This document shows positions 30,376 to 39,630 of a stretch of DNA of 60,648 bases, one piece after another. Made by a program: the position numbers and the translations under genes. This stretch comes from Flavobacteriales bacterium UBA4466. GTDB lineage: Bacteria; Bacteroidota; Bacteroidia; Flavobacteriales_D; Sanyastnellaceae. Below the pieces are notes generated by a model. The model was not told where the DNA came from. It ran no database searches and was given only the letters and a program-made list of their open reading frames with translations. The stretch lies in the NCBI GenBank assembly GCA_905182895.1, contig CAJJDD010000010.1:1-60648 (forward strand), written 5' to 3'. Numbering within the stretch: position 1 is the stretch's first letter; every line of letters begins with the position of its first letter.

Positions 30376-32499
30376 TTAGTTGTTATGACTCATTTCTAAG
30401 CTCACCAACCTTGTGTTGGCAAGGCTAGTTCCTGATTTAATACTCTGTTTTTTAACCGTCCCGTGTCCGGAGATATTCACGCGTAATCCCTGTGCTTCTA
30501 ACAGGTAGAGCGCGTCTTTTAATCCCATTCCTACTACGTAGGGCATTACGTCCTTTTTTATGGTCTTAGGTTTTACTTGTACTTGTGTGCTTCCTGTTTC
30601 TGTAAAAACCCATGAAGCGTCCTGTGAGGAGCTGCTGTAGTTCATGCCTAAGTCGTTGTAGACTTGCGTGATTTCTGCTTGGTGTCCATCTTTAGAGGCT
30701 GGAAGCGAAGTGTCTACTATTTTGTCGCTTACTAACTCTGACTTGAAGAATTCCTTAGCGTACATCATATCTGCGATGTCTTTAAAAACAGGCGCGGCCA
30801 GGGCGCTTCCGTAGTAAACTCCATTCTGTGGATTAAAGACTACGACTATACATGAGTACTTAGGATTCTCCGCGGGGAAGTATCCGCAGAAAGAAGCTTG
30901 ATATTTTTTGTTGACATAGGAACCATCTACTGCTGCCCATGCTGTTCCTGTTTTACCGGCCATTGAATAAGAGTTGTTTTCAAGAACTTTTTTAGCGGTT
31001 CCTCTTTCTACCACTCCTTTCATCATAGTGTGTGCATCACGGATAGTACTGTTACTTAATATTTTTTCTTGAAGAACTTCGGGTTCTATGGTTTGAAATA
31101 CTTCACCTCGTCTAGAAAGAGCCTCAGCAAAGAGCGGCTTCATCATTCTTCCGTTATTGGCTATAGTGTTATAGAATGAAAGCGTTTGAAGTGGGGAGTA
31201 TTGGACCTCATAGCCTATGGCCATTTGAGTCAAGCTTACCCCTGACCATCTTTTGTCTCCAGTAGAGGGTTTAATAATAGGGGGTTGTTCTCCTTTGAAA
31301 TTTAAACTGAGCGGGTTATAAAGGCCCATAGAAGAAAGCTTGTCTAGATATTTCTGCGGGTTTTTCTTATAAGCCCTCTGCATTGCAAGTGCACAGCCTA
31401 CGTTTGAGCTTTTTTCGAATGCTTCTTGAATACTGATAGTTCCTAGTCCGCCCTCTTTCCAGTCGGAATCTCTCATGGTTTCTTCGTAGAACTGGTGTAT
31501 TCCGTTTCCGGTGTCTACAGAGTCAGTGATGTCGATAAGACCGTCATCTATAGCGGCTAGAAGGGAGGCGAGTTTGAAGGTTGAGCCAGGCTCAGTTCTA
31601 GTAAGAATGCTTTGATTCATTCTTTCTTGGTAGCTGATGTTTCCTTTGGTGTCTTCAAACTTGGTAAGGTTAGCCATGGCTTTTATGTAGCCTGTTTCTA
31701 CTTCCATAACTATGGCTACGCCCCAGTCACAGTTGTGTCTTTGGAGCATGTTCTCTAATGATGTAGTAGCTACATCCTGTACTTCTGAGTGTATAGAACT
31801 GATTACATCGGCTCCTTCTACTGGCCTCTGTATGTAGTCATCTGAAATAGGCTTCCATACGTTTCCAGCTAACTTCTCTTCAAGTCTGTATCCTGTTATA
31901 CCAGAAAGCTCAAGATCATAAGCACGTTCTATTCCTACTTTTTGGTTTTCTCTGTGAATTCCAATAGTTCTATTGGCAAGTTTGCCCAGTGGTTTTTCTC
32001 TTTTTCTTTTTTCTTCGAAGATGAAACCGCTCTTGAACCGTCCTAGGTTGAAAAATGGCATTTTCTGTATTTCCTTCTTTTGAAGAAAATCAATGCCACG
32101 TTTTATAAGTTGGTAACGGTTCTTTACTTGAATAGCTGATTGGAAATCAGTTCTTACTTCTTCCTGAGTCTTTTCAGGAAAAAGCTGAGCTAATGCATAA
32201 CTAGCGGAGTCTATATAGAGCCTGAGATTTTCTTCATCTATGGAGCCTGCCTGACTATCCCACCTTACATCAAATTCTGAGATAGATGTAGCGAGAAGTA
32301 ATTTGTCTGCTGAGAAAATCTGTCCTCTAGTAGGTTGAATTTCTCTTTTTTGCACCGCAGACTCTTGTGCTTGAACTTCCCAAGATTCTTCTGCGAAGAA
32401 CTGGATAGCAAAAACCTTCACGGCTATGCTCACGCCTAGGAGTGAGATGAGCATGTACATGACCCAAACTTTAATCGCTATGTTTTTAACATTTTTCAT
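30376..32499 (-). CDS. ftsI: FtsI-type penicillin-binding protein (class B) with C-terminal PASTA domain
   Basis: Septal transpeptidase, 707 aa, intact. N-terminal membrane anchor (about 10-32), dimerisation region with PTRGQIFSADKLLLA, then the three active-site motifs: S-x-x-K in TEPGSTFKLA, S-x-N in FEKSSNVGCA and KTGT in SMAGKTGTAW. The last ~60 residues form a PASTA domain (MPYVVGMGLKDALYLLEAQG), common in Bacteroidota FtsI. It overlaps the FtsL-like gene by four bases and pairs with FtsW encoded downstream. Confidence 0.96.
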   Translation of the reverse strand: MKNVKNIAIKVWVMYMLISLLGVSIAVKVFAIQFFAEESWEVQAQESAVQKREIQPTRGQIFSADKLLLATSISEFDVRWDSQAGSIDEENLRLYIDSASYALAQLFPEKTQEEVRTDFQSAIQVKNRYQLIKRGIDFLQKKEIQKMPFFNLGRFKSGFIFEEKRKREKPLGKLANRTIGIHRENQKVGIERAYDLELSGITGYRLEEKLAGNVWKPISDDYIQRPVEGADVISSIHSEVQDVATTSLENMLQRHNCDWGVAIVMEVETGYIKAMANLTKFEDTKGNISYQERMNQSILTRTEPGSTFKLASLLAAIDDGLIDITDSVDTGNGIHQFYEETMRDSDWKEGGLGTISIQEAFEKSSNVGCALAMQRAYKKNPQKYLDKLSSMGLYNPLSLNFKGEQPPIIKPSTGDKRWSGVSLTQMAIGYEVQYSPLQTLSFYNTIANNGRMMKPLFAEALSRRGEVFQTIEPEVLQEKILSNSTIRDAHTMMKGVVERGTAKKVLENNSYSMAGKTGTAWAAVDGSYVNKKYQASFCGYFPAENPKYSCIVVVFNPQNGVYYGSALAAPVFKDIADMMYAKEFFKSELVSDKIVDTSLPASKDGHQAEITQVYNDLGMNYSSSSQDASWVFTETGSTQVQVKPKTIKKDVMPYVVGMGLKDALYLLEAQGLRVNISGHGTVKKQSIKSGTSLANTRLVSLEMSHNN

Positions 32500-32858
32500 G
32501 GGTTAGTTACCAGAATCTCAAAGAAATTCTTTTCTTTTCTTAAATCAATAATTTCTGAGCTTTTAAGCATATTGGAAAGCTGTGTTTTGCTTTCTTCATT
32601 TGAAATGACTGTATTGTATTCTGATTTTACTTCGTGTAACTCTTTTGTTTTATCGGAAATATTTCTAATGGTGTTTTCTGAATAATACACCCACCAGATA
32701 TGGAACAAGAAAATTCCGGTAAGGAAAAGTATGAACGGCATTTGGTTCACTCCACCTTTCACTAAAAAATCGCCATTAAGCAGCCAGCTGATACCTTTGG
32801 CCACTTTTGACTTCTTTTTGGTTTGTTTAGGTTTCTCTTGTTTCTTAATCCTGTTCAT
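32496..32858 (-). CDS. ftsL: FtsL-like divisome protein
   Basis: 120-aa bitopic protein: basic cytosolic tail (about 1-35, rich in Lys), one membrane helix (MPFILFLTGIFLFHIWWVYY) and a periplasmic coiled-coil-like segment (TIRNISDKTKELHEVKSEYN). FtsL proteins diverge strongly, so the call rests on this layout and on its place between rsmH and ftsI, with four-base overlaps on both sides. Confidence 0.85.
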   Translation of the reverse strand: MNRIKKQEKPKQTKKKSKVAKGISWLLNGDFLVKGGVNQMPFILFLTGIFLFHIWWVYYSENTIRNISDKTKELHEVKSEYNTVISNEESKTQLSNMLKSSEIIDLRKEKNFFEILVTNP

Positions 32859-33761
32859 TTATTCCTTTGCGCTACTCTTAACTTAGCGCTTCGTGCTCTG
32901 TTGTTTCTTTCGATTTCACTTGAGTCTGGTACTAGCGGTTTCCGATTGACGGGTTCTAGCGGTCTTATGAGATTTCCGAAGAAATCTTTTTCTTGTTGTC
33001 CTTTTAAGTTTCCGGAGCGCATGATGTTTTTAACCATCCTGTCTTCTAAGCTGTGGTAGGAGATAATTACCAATCTGACCTTCCGGGGCTAACACCTCTA
33101 TGGTTTGAATAAGAAGCTCTTCTAGTGCTGTAAGCTCTTCGTTTACTTCTATTCTTAGTGCTTGGAAAACCTGTGCTAGAAATCGATAGTCATCATATCT
33201 CGGGGTAACTGGAAGAAGTGCTTCCTTTAGCTTTTCCGTAGTGTCTATTTTCATCTCCTCTCTTTTAAGAAGAAGCTGACGAGCTATTTTCCCTGCGTTT
33301 TTTAATTCTCCGTAAAGCCAAAACATTTGTTTCAGCTTGTCTTCAGTGTAAGTCATGACTATGTGCTCAGCGGTCTTTTCACCGTTTTGGCTCATTCTCA
33401 TATCTAGCGGACCATCTGTTCTGGTAGAAAAACCTCTGGCATCTACATTGAACTGGTGGGAGCTCACGCCTAAATCTGCTAAGATTCCATCTACATGAGT
33501 AATTCCATTGAACTGAAGAAAGTTTCTCATAAACCTAAAATTTTGGTCTACGAAGAGTATTCTGTCATCTATCGTGTTTGCCAAAGCATCTGTGTCTTGG
33601 TCAAAGGCGATAAGCTTTCCTTTATCAAGTAATTTCAAAATTTCAATTGAATGCCCGCCTCCACCGAAGGTGACGTCCACATAAGTCCCGTTTGGATTTA
33701 TGTTCAAACCATCTATGGAGGGTTGAAGCAATACCGGTACGTGATAGGCTTCGTTCTCCAT
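32855..33761 (-). CDS. rsmH: 16S rRNA (cytosine1402-N4)-methyltransferase RsmH (one frameshift)
   Basis: SAM-dependent enzyme modifying C1402 in the ribosomal P-site. Starts YHVPVLLQPSIDGL, then TYVDVTFGGGGHSIEIL (SAM loop), AFDQDTDALA, ILADLGVSSHQF and GPLDMRMSQNG. The frame slips near 33075, after EVLAPEGQI, and resumes VIISYHSLEDRMVKNIMRSG, the conserved C-terminal motif. About 302 aa. Second gene of the dcw operon, 12 bases after mraZ. Confidence 0.95.
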
Positions 33762-33772
33762 GCTTTTTCTTA

Positions 33773-34261
33773 TTAGTTTAATTTAGGCTGACCGTTGTTA
33801 TCTAAGTCTTTACGAACGTCTTCGGCTAGATCTCCAAAATCATCACCTTGATTCAGGATTTCTGCTTCGAAAGCGTTTTTACTCCACATTTCTATCTTCT
33901 GCCCAATGCCATTTACTTTCACTTCTTTAGTGTTTTTAGGGTCGATGCCGGCATACTCAAGTAAAGAGGCAGGGATTAACATTCTCCCTGCAGAATCGAG
34001 CTCGATAGCCGTGGCTCCATTCATAAATCTTCTCTGAAATTGTTGGTGAGAACGGTTATACCTGCTTAGTCTGTTCATCTCCTCATTCACTTTATCCCAC
34101 TCTGGCTTTGGATAGAGGACTAGACACTTTGCGAAGATGTCTCTGTTGATTACTAATCCATGACTAAGCACAGGCTCCAGCTGCTTTCTTAGCTTAGCCG
34201 GAAACATAAGCCGACCTTTTGAGTCGACTTTGCAGTCATATTCACCTAGTAGATTCAACAT
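33773..34261 (-). CDS. mraZ: Transcriptional regulator MraZ
   Basis: 162-aa double AbrB-like DNA-binding protein that represses its own dcw operon in characterised bacteria. First half: GEYDCKVDSKGRLMFPAKLR; second half: ATAIELDSAGRMLIPASLLE, with the two D-x-x-G-R-hhhP repeats typical of the family. Intact, first gene of the minus-strand dcw operon. A four-box operator lies 37 bases upstream of its start. Confidence 0.96.
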   Translation of the reverse strand: MLNLLGEYDCKVDSKGRLMFPAKLRKQLEPVLSHGLVINRDIFAKCLVLYPKPEWDKVNEEMNRLSRYNRSHQQFQRRFMNGATAIELDSAGRMLIPASLLEYAGIDPKNTKEVKVNGIGQKIEMWSKNAFEAEILNQGDDFGDLAEDVRKDLDNNGQPKLN

Positions 34262-34297
34262 ATTTTAAACATTGGAGTGTAAAAATAGGATGAATTT

Positions 34298-34332
34298 ACC
34301 ACAATATGACACTTTCTACCACTTTTTCCCAC
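34298..34332 (-). promoter_or_regulatory. MraZ operator: four GTGKN boxes at 10-base spacing
   Basis: Read towards mraZ, the minus strand holds GTGGG (34332-34328), GTGGT (34322-34318), GTGTC (34312-34308) and GTGGT (34302-34298), each separated by exactly five bases. MraZ is known to bind direct TGGGN-type repeats with five-base spacers upstream of mraZ, so this is very likely its own operator. The remaining intergenic stretch to 34505 shows no other gene. Confidence 0.8.
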
Positions 34333-34505
34333 TTTGTGGAAAAGTTGAATGATGCTGTGTACAACCATGTGGCGCATAACGGAATTTCAGGGTTGACAAC
34401 AAACTGTTTAAGATTCAGCTAACAGCGGGGTGTTGAAGAGTGTTAAATAGGTTTTTTTAGGAGAGTAATGGCCGCGCAAATGAATTTGACTACATTTGAG
34501 ATAAT

Positions 34506-35267
34506 ATGGATTACGAATTAAAAGAAGACGGAAAATTTAAGTACCTAGAAGAAGGTTCGGGACCAAATTTGGTGTTGCTTCATGGTCTTTTTGGTGCTTT
34601 AAGTAATTATGAGCATGTAATCGAGCATTTCAAGGATAGGTACACAGTAATCATTCCTATGCTGCCTTTGTACGAGCTTCCGATTATCAATACGAACGTT
34701 AAGAATTTGGCCAAGTTTCTGAAGGAGTTTTTACTTTTCAAAGGAATAGACAAAGTCAATCTTTTAGGAAACTCTCTAGGAGGGCACATAGCACTCGTGT
34801 TTACTGAAGCTAATCCTGAGAAAGTGAGTTCTCTGATTCTTACAGCCAGCAGTGGTTTGTATGAAAATGCTTTTGGTAGTTCATTTCCTAGAAGAGAAGA
34901 TAAGGAGTTTATCCGTAAAAAAGTAGCGGTTACATTCTACGACCCTAAGCACGCTAATGATGAGTTGGTAGACGAATGTTTCGCTATGGTAAATGATAGA
35001 AATAAAGTCATTCGTGTACTGGCTATTGCTAAGTCTGCGATACGTCATAACATGGGAAAAGACATCCAGCATATGAAGATGCCTGTATGTTTGATTTGGG
35101 GAAAGAATGATACTATTACTCCTCCTGCAGTGGCCGAAGAGTTTCATGAGAAAATGGAAAACAGTTCTTTGTACTGGATAGATAACTGCGGTCATGCACC
35201 TATGATGGAGCATCCAAATGAATTCAACGAACACTTGGATGGATGGATGAAGGAGAATAAAGTTTAA
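34506..35267 (+). CDS. Alpha/beta hydrolase
   Basis: 253 aa, intact. Oxyanion-hole region LVLLHGLFGALSNYEHVIEH, nucleophile elbow LLGNSLGGHIAL (G-N-S-L-G), acid in WGKNDTITPP and base in DNCGHAPMMEHP: the full Ser-Asp-His triad. No signal peptide, so cytosolic. The substrate cannot be read from sequence. It is divergent from mraZ and followed by engB, a neighbourhood shared with other flavobacteria. The gene starts at ATG 34506, about 170 bases from the MraZ operator. Confidence 0.88.
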   Translation: MDYELKEDGKFKYLEEGSGPNLVLLHGLFGALSNYEHVIEHFKDRYTVIIPMLPLYELPIINTNVKNLAKFLKEFLLFKGIDKVNLLGNSLGGHIALVFTEANPEKVSSLILTASSGLYENAFGSSFPRREDKEFIRKKVAVTFYDPKHANDELVDECFAMVNDRNKVIRVLAIAKSAIRHNMGKDIQHMKMPVCLIWGKNDTITPPAVAEEFHEKMENSSLYWIDNCGHAPMMEHPNEFNEHLDGWMKENKV

Positions 35268-35342
35268 AAAAGAGACGAAATACGCTAGACTTTTTTAAAC
35301 ATCAGCTTCCAGACCTATTAACCCCAAACTCAAACGCCTTTC

Positions 35343-35951
35343 ATGAACATTAAATCTGCCAGTTTCGTTATAAGTAATAAAGACATTAATAAATGTCCCG
35401 TTCCAGATAAGCCCGAGTATGCCTTTATAGGAAGAAGTAACGTAGGTAAGAGTTCTTTGATAAATATGCTTTGCAATGAAAAAAATCTAGCCAAGACTTC
35501 TCAGAGACCGGGAAAGACTCAGCTGATTAATCATTTTGTTATAAATAGCAAGACCGAAGACCCTTGGTATTTGGTGGATTTGCCGGGGTATGGATTTGCC
35601 AAAGTCCCTGTCAAATTGAAAAGTAAGTGGATGGGGTTTATAACTAGTTTTTTAAAAAATAGACAGAATCTACTCTGCACTTTTGTACTTATAGATAGCA
35701 GGCTCGAGCCGCAAAAAATAGACCTTGAGTTTATGGAATGGTTAGGAGAGAATGAAATTCCTTTTGTCATCGTTTTCACTAAAACAGACAAATTGAAATC
35801 AGCCGAGAAGAAATCTTTTTTGGAAAATTATAAATCTGAGATGCTTGAAGTTTGGGAGGAAATGCCAACAGTATTTGTGTCTTCTGCAGAGAAGCACGAA
35901 GGAAAAGAAGAACTCCTGTCTTTTATAAGCAGTGTTAACGAAGGGTGGTAG
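35343..35951 (+). CDS. engB: Ribosome biogenesis GTPase EngB (YihA/YsxC)
   Basis: 202 aa, intact GTPase needed for large-subunit assembly. G1 GRSNVGKSSLINML, G2 region SQRPGKTQLINHF, G3 DLPGYGFAKV, G4 FTKTDKLK and G5 VSSAEKHEG. Size and motif order match the family. ATG at 35343. The short gap before the convergent gldC (35952-36045) has no clear terminator. Confidence 0.96.
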   Translation: MNIKSASFVISNKDINKCPVPDKPEYAFIGRSNVGKSSLINMLCNEKNLAKTSQRPGKTQLINHFVINSKTEDPWYLVDLPGYGFAKVPVKLKSKWMGFITSFLKNRQNLLCTFVLIDSRLEPQKIDLEFMEWLGENEIPFVIVFTKTDKLKSAEKKSFLENYKSEMLEVWEEMPTVFVSSAEKHEGKEELLSFISSVNEGW

Positions 35952-36045
35952 ATTCCAAAGAGAAGCTTAAGTCTAAAATAAAATTAAAGTTTAGCGCTGT
36001 TCTTTCCGCTTTTTCCATCAACTAAACGAGCATTAGAATAAAGGA

Positions 36046-36384
36046 TTACCCAATCAGCTTTAACTCCTCAGCGAATTTTCTAGAAAAATCAGTAAGCATT
36101 TTTGCAGCTTCTTTTTCACCTGTGGCTCTCTCAAATGTTTCTGCCATAGTGGCTAATGTCTGGTGTGCAAATTTCTTCATGTCGTCCACCTTCATTTCTT
36201 TGTTCCAAAGATCAATCCGCAGCGTGTTATTTTCTTTAGGATCCCAAACAGAGAGCATAAATGCATTACATGGGCCATCTATTCCCCCATCACTGGCAGT
36301 CCAATTTATTTTTTCAGGAACTTGATTTTCATCTAGTCCTACTGTTATTTTTATCTCACTGGTTTTAACGATTCCTTCAGCCAT
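36046..36384 (-). CDS. gldC: Gliding motility protein GldC
   Basis: 112 aa. Begins MAEGIVKTSEIKITVGLDEN, then NWTASDGGIDGPCNAFMLSV, LRIDLWNKEMKVDDMKKFAH and a helical end LTDFSRKFAEELKLIG. This matches the small cytosolic GldC family of gliding Bacteroidota, which improves but is not essential for gliding in Flavobacterium. It lies three bases after gldB on the same strand, the usual gldBC pair. Confidence 0.9.
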   Translation of the reverse strand: MAEGIVKTSEIKITVGLDENQVPEKINWTASDGGIDGPCNAFMLSVWDPKENNTLRIDLWNKEMKVDDMKKFAHQTLATMAETFERATGEKEAAKMLTDFSRKFAEELKLIG

Positions 36385-36387
36385 AAT

Positions 36388-37413
36388 TTATCTTTTCGGA
36401 TTATAATACTTTAAAAACTTTCTTGAATTCTGTTTGAGCATTTCGGAAATTTTCATTTCCGGATTTTCCCTCATGAAGTCTCTTACCATCTGCAGTCCTA
36501 CCCATTCTCCAACTCTGTCTGTCGCCTCTTCGGAAAGAGCGGATGTGAAAGGCCCTGGAGCTACCCATTTGCTTATCTCACTTTTCTTTTTCTCGTATAT
36601 GGTCGCTTGATTTTTTTCATTCACCTTGGTGAGTTCTCTCCAAACGGCTAGTTGTTTTTTGTAACACCAGGCTAACTCTTCTTCTGAATAATTCATAATG
36701 GTGGATTCTTTTTCTTTAGGAAACATGGCTTCTAGAAGGTAGCGCACTTTTCCTTTGTATACCATATGATCCAATAAGGTGCTTTCGTCTCCAGTTATCG
36801 GATATACCTTATTGTACAGCCAACCATACATAGCATTTACTGCTATGTAATCTGGCTGCATGTCTTTTTTCATATATGAGTAAAACTGCGGGGGGTAGAT
36901 TTCTTGGATAATAGTGTCACCAATAAAAAAATCTAGACCTACGGCAAGCACCGATTCGGTAGTGAAAATTCCATATTGAAACCATGAATTCATGAGTACT
37001 ATATCTGGAGTAGTTGTTTCTGGAAAGTAATAATTAAGGTGTTTAAATCCATCTTCGAGTAATTCCATTTGGGAAACAATCTCATCCTCCATTCTTAGAA
37101 TTCCTTCTTGAACAGTCATAACTAACGGGTAAACTTGGTCGTTAGCTAAGGAAGGAAGAGTATTAAAGTCTTTTAGGCCGTTAGTTTGCTGCATGTATCC
37201 TAAGAAAACATCTGCAAAGTCACCAAACTCCTCTTTTAGCTGGATGTGTTTAGCTGCTATGTCGCTAGTATCTATTGGGAACAGTGCCTTATCTAGCCTT
37301 TTTATGTCTAATTTTATAGCTGAGTCGGTCACGTTTATGGCTAGCCTGTCAGCTTCACATGAATTCAACAAACAAAGTGGAATTAAAATAAATACGAATA
37401 AATATTTCCTCAT
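36388..37413 (-). CDS. gldB: Gliding motility lipoprotein GldB
   Basis: About 341 aa. Start chosen at ATG 37413, which opens a lipoprotein signal (RKYLFVFILIPLCLLNSC, lipobox LNSC); an upstream TTG at 37497 would bury it. Family features: IKRLDKALFPIDTSDIA, GIFTTESVLAVGLDFFIG, QEIYPPQFYSYMKKDMQPDY and the C-terminal MKISEMLKQNSRKFLKYYNP. GldB is needed for gliding and associated surface secretion in Flavobacterium. The protein domain is related to DUF2268-like putative metalloproteases, but the usual HExxH is not seen. Confidence 0.9.
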   Translation of the reverse strand: MRKYLFVFILIPLCLLNSCEADRLAINVTDSAIKLDIKRLDKALFPIDTSDIAAKHIQLKEEFGDFADVFLGYMQQTNGLKDFNTLPSLANDQVYPLVMTVQEGILRMEDEIVSQMELLEDGFKHLNYYFPETTTPDIVLMNSWFQYGIFTTESVLAVGLDFFIGDTIIQEIYPPQFYSYMKKDMQPDYIAVNAMYGWLYNKVYPITGDESTLLDHMVYKGKVRYLLEAMFPKEKESTIMNYSEEELAWCYKKQLAVWRELTKVNEKNQATIYEKKKSEISKWVAPGPFTSALSEEATDRVGEWVGLQMVRDFMRENPEMKISEMLKQNSRKFLKYYNPKR

Positions 37414-37562
37414 AATAAATACTAGATTTGGCTTTGTTTTTGAAGAGCAACTCTTTTTCTCAACGAGATATTTTGGCGAAGATATAGATTCGCTCAATTA
37501 GAAAATAAAATTCAATCGTAGATGTTAACTAACTGTTTCATCTATTATTAAAATTAAAATAA

Positions 37563-38408
37563 ATGAAGATGAAAGGAATTTCAATTTTATTGGTAGCAGT
37601 GCTGTTCGCAGTACAGGGTTTTTCTCAAGATTTTAAAAAATTCAAATTTGGGTTTAAAGTGGACCCTAATATTAGTTGGATGTCTCCTGAGGCTGCTGAT
37701 TTAGTGAGTGAAGGTGTTCTGTTAAGGGGAAGTTTCGGGGTGAATGCGGATATAATGTTTTCTGAGAGGTACGCTTTAGGGACAGGGTTTTCTATTATGG
37801 GAGGTGGTGGTCAGTTGTCTTTTTTCGATTATGAAGATAGAATTGGTGACGCTGGGGAGTCTAATTTTATAGTAAAGCGAAACAGGAAGTATAAGCTTAA
37901 GTATGTAGAGATTCCTCTAACATTAAAGCTGCGCACAGATGAAATCGGATATATTACGTATTGGGGCCAGTTTGGATTAGGGTTAGGTTTCGCTACTAAA
38001 GCGACCGCAGATGATAATATAAAGTTCTTTAGTGAGTTGGTCGAGGATGCTGACGAGATGGGAAACTCATGGATAGATTCAGGGTCTGCTATTAGCACTT
38101 TAGCTAAAGAGGATGAAGAGGAAATGGGGGTAGATATCAGTGGTGAGATGTTGCCTATTCGAGCTTCATTAATCATAGGGGCAGGCATAGATTACTCACT
38201 TAGTGGAAACACTTCATTAATGTTTGGGATAGCTTACAATAATGGATTAACCAATGTTTTTAAGTCTAAGATAAAAGCAATAGAGATCAATGATGATGGA
38301 AACCCATCTTATGGAACAGGTTCGGGTGAAGGAGGAAGATTATATAATGAGTTTAAAATGAAGTCTATCACGAATAGCTTCGTGGTAACAGCTGGAATTC
38401 TTTTTTAA
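37563..38408 (+). CDS. PorT-family outer-membrane beta-barrel protein
   Basis: 281 aa with signal peptide (MKGISILLVAVLFAVQGFSQ) and about eight amphipathic strands, for example FGFKVDPNISWMSPEA, YALGTGFSIMGGGGQLSF, KLKYVEIPLTLKLRTDEIGY and WGQFGLGLGF. The K-Y-V-E-I-P-L-T-L-K pattern is the core motif of the PorT/outer-membrane barrel family. Some members belong to the T9SS, but many paralogues do not; its position beside gldBC is suggestive only. The stop abuts nadE, so they are probably co-transcribed. Confidence 0.8.
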   Translation: MKMKGISILLVAVLFAVQGFSQDFKKFKFGFKVDPNISWMSPEAADLVSEGVLLRGSFGVNADIMFSERYALGTGFSIMGGGGQLSFFDYEDRIGDAGESNFIVKRNRKYKLKYVEIPLTLKLRTDEIGYITYWGQFGLGLGFATKATADDNIKFFSELVEDADEMGNSWIDSGSAISTLAKEDEEEMGVDISGEMLPIRASLIIGAGIDYSLSGNTSLMFGIAYNNGLTNVFKSKIKAIEINDDGNPSYGTGSGEGGRLYNEFKMKSITNSFVVTAGILF

Positions 38409-39193
38409 ATGAATGCAAAGAAAGTATCAGGCTACATTACCGATTGGCTGAAGGGTTATGCTTCTAAGGCTGGTTTGGACGGTTTTGTGGTAGGCGTTAG
38501 TGGAGGGATTGATTCTGCTGTCACCTCCACGCTATGTGCGATGACAGGTAAGAAAGTCATGGTGTTCAATATGCCAATCTATCAGAATGCTTCTCAGTTC
38601 GATTTGAGCACTAAACATATTGCTTGGTTAGAAGAAACATTTCCTAATGTAACAGGGTCTGTGATTGATCTTACTGAGGCATTTAAGGCGATGGAAGACA
38701 CTTTTCCGAGTGAAATTCAAGACCATTTAACAATGGCTAATGCTAGGGCTAGATTAAGAATGACTACTCTTTATGCTATGGCGGGTCATTATAAACTTTT
38801 AGTAGCTGGAACAGGAAATAAAGTAGAAGATTTTGGAATAGGATTTTATACTAAATATGGCGATGGAGGAGTAGATTTAAGTCCAATAGCTGACTTGTAT
38901 AAAACAGAGGTTTGGGCATTGGGAAAAGAAATAGGAGTAATAGAAGATATTGTAAAAGCTTCACCCCAACAGATGGATTGTGGGATGATGGAAGAACGGA
39001 TGAAGATCAGATAGGAGCCACCTATGTAGAGTTAGAGTGGGCGATGGAATATCTAAGCATGAAGAAAGATACAGGAGCTCTGGAAGACCGTCAAAAAGTG
39101 GTGATGGACTTATATCAAAAACTAAATAGAGCTAATCAGCATAAAATGCAGCCGATTCCGGTTTGTGAAATAATTTATCTCTTAATGAACTAA
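38409..39193 (+). CDS. nadE: NH3-dependent NAD synthetase NadE (one frameshift)
   Basis: Final step of NAD synthesis: amidation of deamido-NAD with ATP. Motifs: VVGVSGGIDSAVTSTL (ATP-pyrophosphatase loop), RARLRMTTLYAMAG, VAGTGNKVEDFGIGFYTKYG and GVDLSPIADLYKTEVWALG. A one-base insertion near 38967 shifts KASPTDGLWDDGRTDEDQIG out of frame; the last 60 residues follow in the other frame to 39193. About 261 aa. No glutaminase domain, so the ammonia-dependent form. Starts right after the PorT-like stop. Confidence 0.93.
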
Positions 39194-39201
39194 CGTTTAT
39201 T

Positions 39202-39514
39202 TTAGAATCTGAAGACCTTATCTTGGCTAAGGGTTTTTTTATGAAAATTTTTCTCCAAAGCTTCAGTTAGATCTATTCCTGTTTGGTTGGCTAAACACAT
39301 AAGAACCCACAGTACATCTGCCATCTCCTCTCCAAGGTCTTTATTTTTATCTGATTCTTTTTCAGATTGTTCTCCATATCTTCTAGATATAATTCTGGCT
39401 AATTCGCCTACTTCTTCGGTTAGGATAGCCATGTTGGTTAATTCATTAAAATTACTTTACTCCGTATGTTTTTATCCAGTTGTCAGTTTTCTCCTGCGCT
39501 TCCTTTATGGTCAT
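39202..39514 (-). CDS. MazG-like nucleotide pyrophosphohydrolase (one frameshift)
   Basis: About 104 aa when repaired. N-terminus at ATG 39514: MTIKEAQEKTDNWIKTYGVK, a slip near 39455, then FNELTNMAILTEEVGELARI, DLGEEMADVLWVLMCLANQT and the end TLSQDKVFRF. E-E-V-G-E-L and E-E-M-A-D-V-L form the metal-binding EExxE-12-ExxD pattern of the MazG fold. Small proteins of this kind clear non-canonical nucleotides. Stop lies eight bases from the end of convergent nadE. Confidence 0.82.
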
Positions 39515-39630
39515 TTGTTATGTGGTGTTTGATTGCCTAAAAGTAGATTAAAGGAATGAGTTTGTAATTCGTTTCTGCAGAGCTATTAGGAGGTGGTGTG
39601 CGGATTAATAATTTATAAGTCACATTTTTT

